42,343 nucleotides of DNA from Paenibacillus montaniterrae (GTDB taxonomy: Bacteria; Bacillota; Bacilli; Paenibacillales; Paenibacillaceae). The DNA lies in the NCBI RefSeq assembly GCF_018403185.1, contig NZ_BOSE01000018.1, positions 1 to 42,343 on the forward strand, given 5' to 3'. Of the stretch, positions 40,233 to 42,343 are shown one piece after another. The notes under the pieces were generated by a model. It saw only the letters and a program-made list of their open reading frames with translations, did no database searches and was not told the DNA's origin. Numbering within the stretch: the first letter of the stretch is position 1; every line of letters starts with the position of its first letter. Position numbers and translations under genes: made by a program.

Positions 40233-41913
40233 ACGGCGCGCAGCATTCAGCTGCTTTCTCTTTGATTGCCTTAAGACGCTTCATCACTTCGTTGTCTCCG
40301 CGACCAAAGTAGTCATGCAATTGATTGTACTCGGCATACAGCTTATTATAAACAGCTACATTTTCAGGAATTGGCTTAAATGTTTCCTCGCGTATCCGTG
40401 CCATTTTTTGCGCTGCTTCTACGATGTTATCGTAGCCGCCTTTTTCTGCGCCTGCTGCAACTGCGCCAAACATTGCTGCGCCTAGCGCCGGTGTCTGCCT
40501 GGAAGCTGCAATTTTAATTTCGCGATTCATTACATCCGCATAAATTTGCATTAGCAGCTTGTTTTTTTGCGGCAAGCCGCCACATGCGTAAAGCTCTTCA
40601 ACTGTTACGCCGTTGGAATGGAACGCCTCGACAATTTTTCGCGAGCCAAATGCAGTAGCCTCCAGCAATGCCCGGTACATTTCCCATGGCTTGGTAAGCA
40701 AGGTCATGCCAAGCATTGTGCCTGTCAAATTCGTGTCCACCAGTACGGAACGATTGCCATTCCACCAGTCGAGCGCCAGCAGACCAGACTGTCCCGGCTT
40801 CAGCTCGTTAGCACGGCGTGTCAAGTAAACATGGATGTTTTCTCCTGCGGCTTCTGCTTCACGATATGCATAAGCCGGCACACACTCCTCAACAAACCAT
40901 TCAAAAATGTCGCCAACCGCGGATTGTCCTGCTTCGTAGCCGTAATAGCCAGGTATAATGCCATCCTCTACAACGCCGCACATGCCTTCCACTTCGCGTT
41001 CTTCTTCGCCAAGCAGCAAATGGCAAATAGATGTGCCCATCGCCATTACCAGCTTGCCTGGCGTCACAGCGCCTACCGCCGGCACTGCTGCATGCGCGTC
41101 GATATTGCCTACTGCAATTGCAGTTCCTGGCTTCAAGCCAATTTTCGCAGCCATCTCCTCCGTCAGCTCGCCAGCTTTCGAGCCTAACGGCAGCACTTCC
41201 CCACGCAGCTTCGTTGAAGTCAGCTTCTCCAGGCGCGGATCAAGTGCGCTTAAGAACTCCTCGGAAGGGTAGCCGTCCTGCTTATGCCAGTTTGATTTAT
41301 AGCCTGCTGTACAGCTGTTGCGAACGATATTGCCAGTCATTATTCCGACAACCCAATCGGCTGCCTCTACAAATTTATCTGCTTCCTCATAAATGTCAGG
41401 GGCTTCGTTTAACACTTGCCATAGCTTGGCCAGCATCCATTCTGAGGAAATTTTACCGCCATAGCGCTTCAGCCATTTTTCATTTCGCGCAGCAGCGATC
41501 TCATTAATTTGATCCGCTTCAGGCTGCGCAGCATGATGCTTCCACAGCTTCACCCAGGCATGCGGGTTATTAGCAAACGGCTCGAGCAAGCATAGCGGTG
41601 TGCCATTAGCATCAACCGGCAGCACCGTGCAGGCTGTAAAATCAATTCCCACGCTAATGACATCCTCAGCTGAGATTCCGGTTGCTTTCAGCACTGCCGG
41701 AATCGACTGCTCCAAAACCTCCATATAATCCTGCGGGTGCTGCAATGCCCAGTCATGCTCCAGCTTCACACCTGATGGCAGCTCTTCATCCATTACATGA
41801 TGACGATAGGGGGTAACATGATCGGCAAGCTCATGCCCATTGGATAAATCCACTAACACCGCTCGTCCGGATTGTGTACCGTAGTCTACACCTATCGCAT
41901 ATTTGTTACTCAA
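40231..41913 (-). CDS. araB: L-ribulokinase AraB
   Basis: 560 residues from a TTG at 41913, 8 bp after AGGAGG; the open frame runs further to 42048 but has no site there and enters repeat DNA. AraB phosphorylates L-ribulose to L-ribulose 5-phosphate in arabinose breakdown. FGGY kinase features: N-terminal IGVDYGTQSGRAVLVD, GIDFTACTVLPVD, the hinge MAMGTSICHLLLGEE and GYEAGQSAVGD, and a C-terminal ACGGLPQKNKLLMQIYADV. Length equals that of Bacillus AraB. araA and araD are not in the window. The stop codon lies within a repeat end, so the final residues (ECCAP) may have been set by an insertion. Confidence 0.92.
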   Translation of the reverse strand: MSNKYAIGVDYGTQSGRAVLVDLSNGHELADHVTPYRHHVMDEELPSGVKLEHDWALQHPQDYMEVLEQSIPAVLKATGISAEDVISVGIDFTACTVLPVDANGTPLCLLEPFANNPHAWVKLWKHHAAQPEADQINEIAAARNEKWLKRYGGKISSEWMLAKLWQVLNEAPDIYEEADKFVEAADWVVGIMTGNIVRNSCTAGYKSNWHKQDGYPSEEFLSALDPRLEKLTSTKLRGEVLPLGSKAGELTEEMAAKIGLKPGTAIAVGNIDAHAAVPAVGAVTPGKLVMAMGTSICHLLLGEEEREVEGMCGVVEDGIIPGYYGYEAGQSAVGDIFEWFVEECVPAYAYREAEAAGENIHVYLTRRANELKPGQSGLLALDWWNGNRSVLVDTNLTGTMLGMTLLTKPWEMYRALLEATAFGSRKIVEAFHSNGVTVEELYACGGLPQKNKLLMQIYADVMNREIKIAASRQTPALGAAMFGAVAAGAEKGGYDNIVEAAQKMARIREETFKPIPENVAVYNKLYAEYNQLHDYFGRGDNEVMKRLKAIKEKAAECCAP

Positions 41914-41963
41914 TGATATCTCCTCCTGTTGTGTACGACACCGCTTACATTTCGGCTGAACCC

Positions 41964-42025
41964 CATATTCGACGCCGATTAAGCTACTTGTGACTACCTC
42001 GCCATCAAAGCTGGGCTTTTTGAAC
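41964..42025. repeat. 170-bp repeat, partial copy upstream of araB
   Basis: Right part of the element, starting CATATTCGACGCCGATT and ending AAAGCTGGGCTTTTTGAAC (42007-42025). It begins about 50 bp upstream of the araB start. Confidence 0.75.
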
Positions 42026-42042
42026 TTCCTCTTACAATGAGT

Positions 42043-42212
42043 GTTCAAAAAGCTCAGCTTTCAGGACCAAGAAGATGGCACGATACTAGAAGGCGAGGAG
42101 CGCAGCGTAGAGCGTTGCTACGTGAGCACCGCAGCCTTCGGTAGCGTGACATATTCGACGTCGAATCCGCTACAAAGAAGCTGCATCGTCATCAAAGCTG
42201 AGCTTTTTGAAC
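42043..42212. repeat. 170-bp inverted-end repeat, full copy upstream of araB
   Basis: Ends GTTCAAAAAGCTCAGCTTT (42043-42061) and AAAGCTGAGCTTTTTGAAC (42194-42212) are perfect 19-bp inverted complements. Internal GAGGAGCGCAGCGTAG and GCTACGTGAGCACCG match the other copies. A 17-bp spacer precedes the next copy. Confidence 0.9.
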
Positions 42213-42229
42213 TTCTTCTTACAATGAGT

Positions 42230-42343
42230 GTTCAAAAAGCTCAGCTTTCAGGACCAAGAAGATGGCACGATACTAGAAGGCGAGGAGCGCAGCGTAGAGC
42301 GTTGCTACGTGAGCACCGCAGCCTTCGGTAGCGTGACATATTC
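42230..42343. repeat. 170-bp repeat, copy cut by the window end
   Basis: Identical to the copy at 42043 as far as the window goes, so the duplication is recent or kept uniform by gene conversion. Confidence 0.88.

Noticed and set aside
41914..42048. N-terminal extension of AraB to 42048
   Set aside because: The extra part has no ribosome binding site and starts inside a repeat element; AGGAGG before the TTG at 41913 gives the normal AraB length of 560.

Overview
The window looks like a chromosome segment of a Paenibacillaceae bacterium (Paenibacillus or a close relative). Supporting signs are strong AGGAGG-type ribosome binding sites, lipoprotein signal peptides, a class B sortase with an LPXTG protein, a YesM/YesN-type two-component pair next to a sugar ABC importer, and intergenic repeats of a style I associate with Paenibacillus. 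No rRNA or tRNA gene was recognised.

Region 1 (1-11560) is a type I-C CRISPR-Cas locus, transcribed leftward: cas3, then cas5-cas8-cas7-cas4-cas1-cas2. It has three arrays (150-457, 10292-10649, 10889-11388), each with a homologous leader on its right. cas8 carries a well placed internal start that should yield the small subunit Cas11. Cas3 and cas5 are separated by about 1.4 kb. That gap holds (a) a TIR/deoxyribosyltransferase-like gene with its own promoter and (b) a small rightward RNA gene made of a promoter, one degenerate CRISPR repeat, a short guide and a terminator. The first 16 guide bases match two tandem sites in the promoter region of the TIR-like gene, each next to a TTC PAM. In the site beside the -35 box the only two mismatches fall at guide positions 6 and 12, which type I Cascade flips out. 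This looks like a CreTA-type module in which Cascade plus a crRNA-like antitoxin keeps a protein toxin silent. It is the main discovery candidate.

Region 2 (11594-21285) holds an alpha/beta hydrolase, a membrane-anchored cytochrome c, a class B sortase and a 2190-residue LPXTG surface protein. The surface protein has adhesin-like domains, nine Cys-bracketed modules and a long Pro/Thr stalk. Its gene has a long 5' leader with a possible pseudoknot and a separate 109-nt dyad.

Region 3 (21338-34323) is a sugar uptake and oxidation cluster: a CUT2-type importer (binding protein, ATPase, permease), a dehydrogenase resembling levoglucosan dehydrogenase, a TIM-barrel isomerase, a second Gfo/Idh/MocA oxidoreductase, an orphan family-1 binding lipoprotein, and a YesN regulator divergent from a YesM kinase. 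The likely substrate is an anhydro- or keto-sugar such as levoglucosan (inference). An 885-bp block of two repeat families lies between the binding-protein gene and the rest of the importer.

Region 4 (34401-42343) holds a GNAT acetyltransferase, a DinB-like fragment, Mn/Fe superoxide dismutase, a Gly/Pro/Trp-rich protein, a membrane serine protease, a zinc-ribbon membrane protein and ribulokinase (araB). It also carries more copies of a roughly 170-bp repeat with 19-bp inverted ends, several of which abut stop codons.
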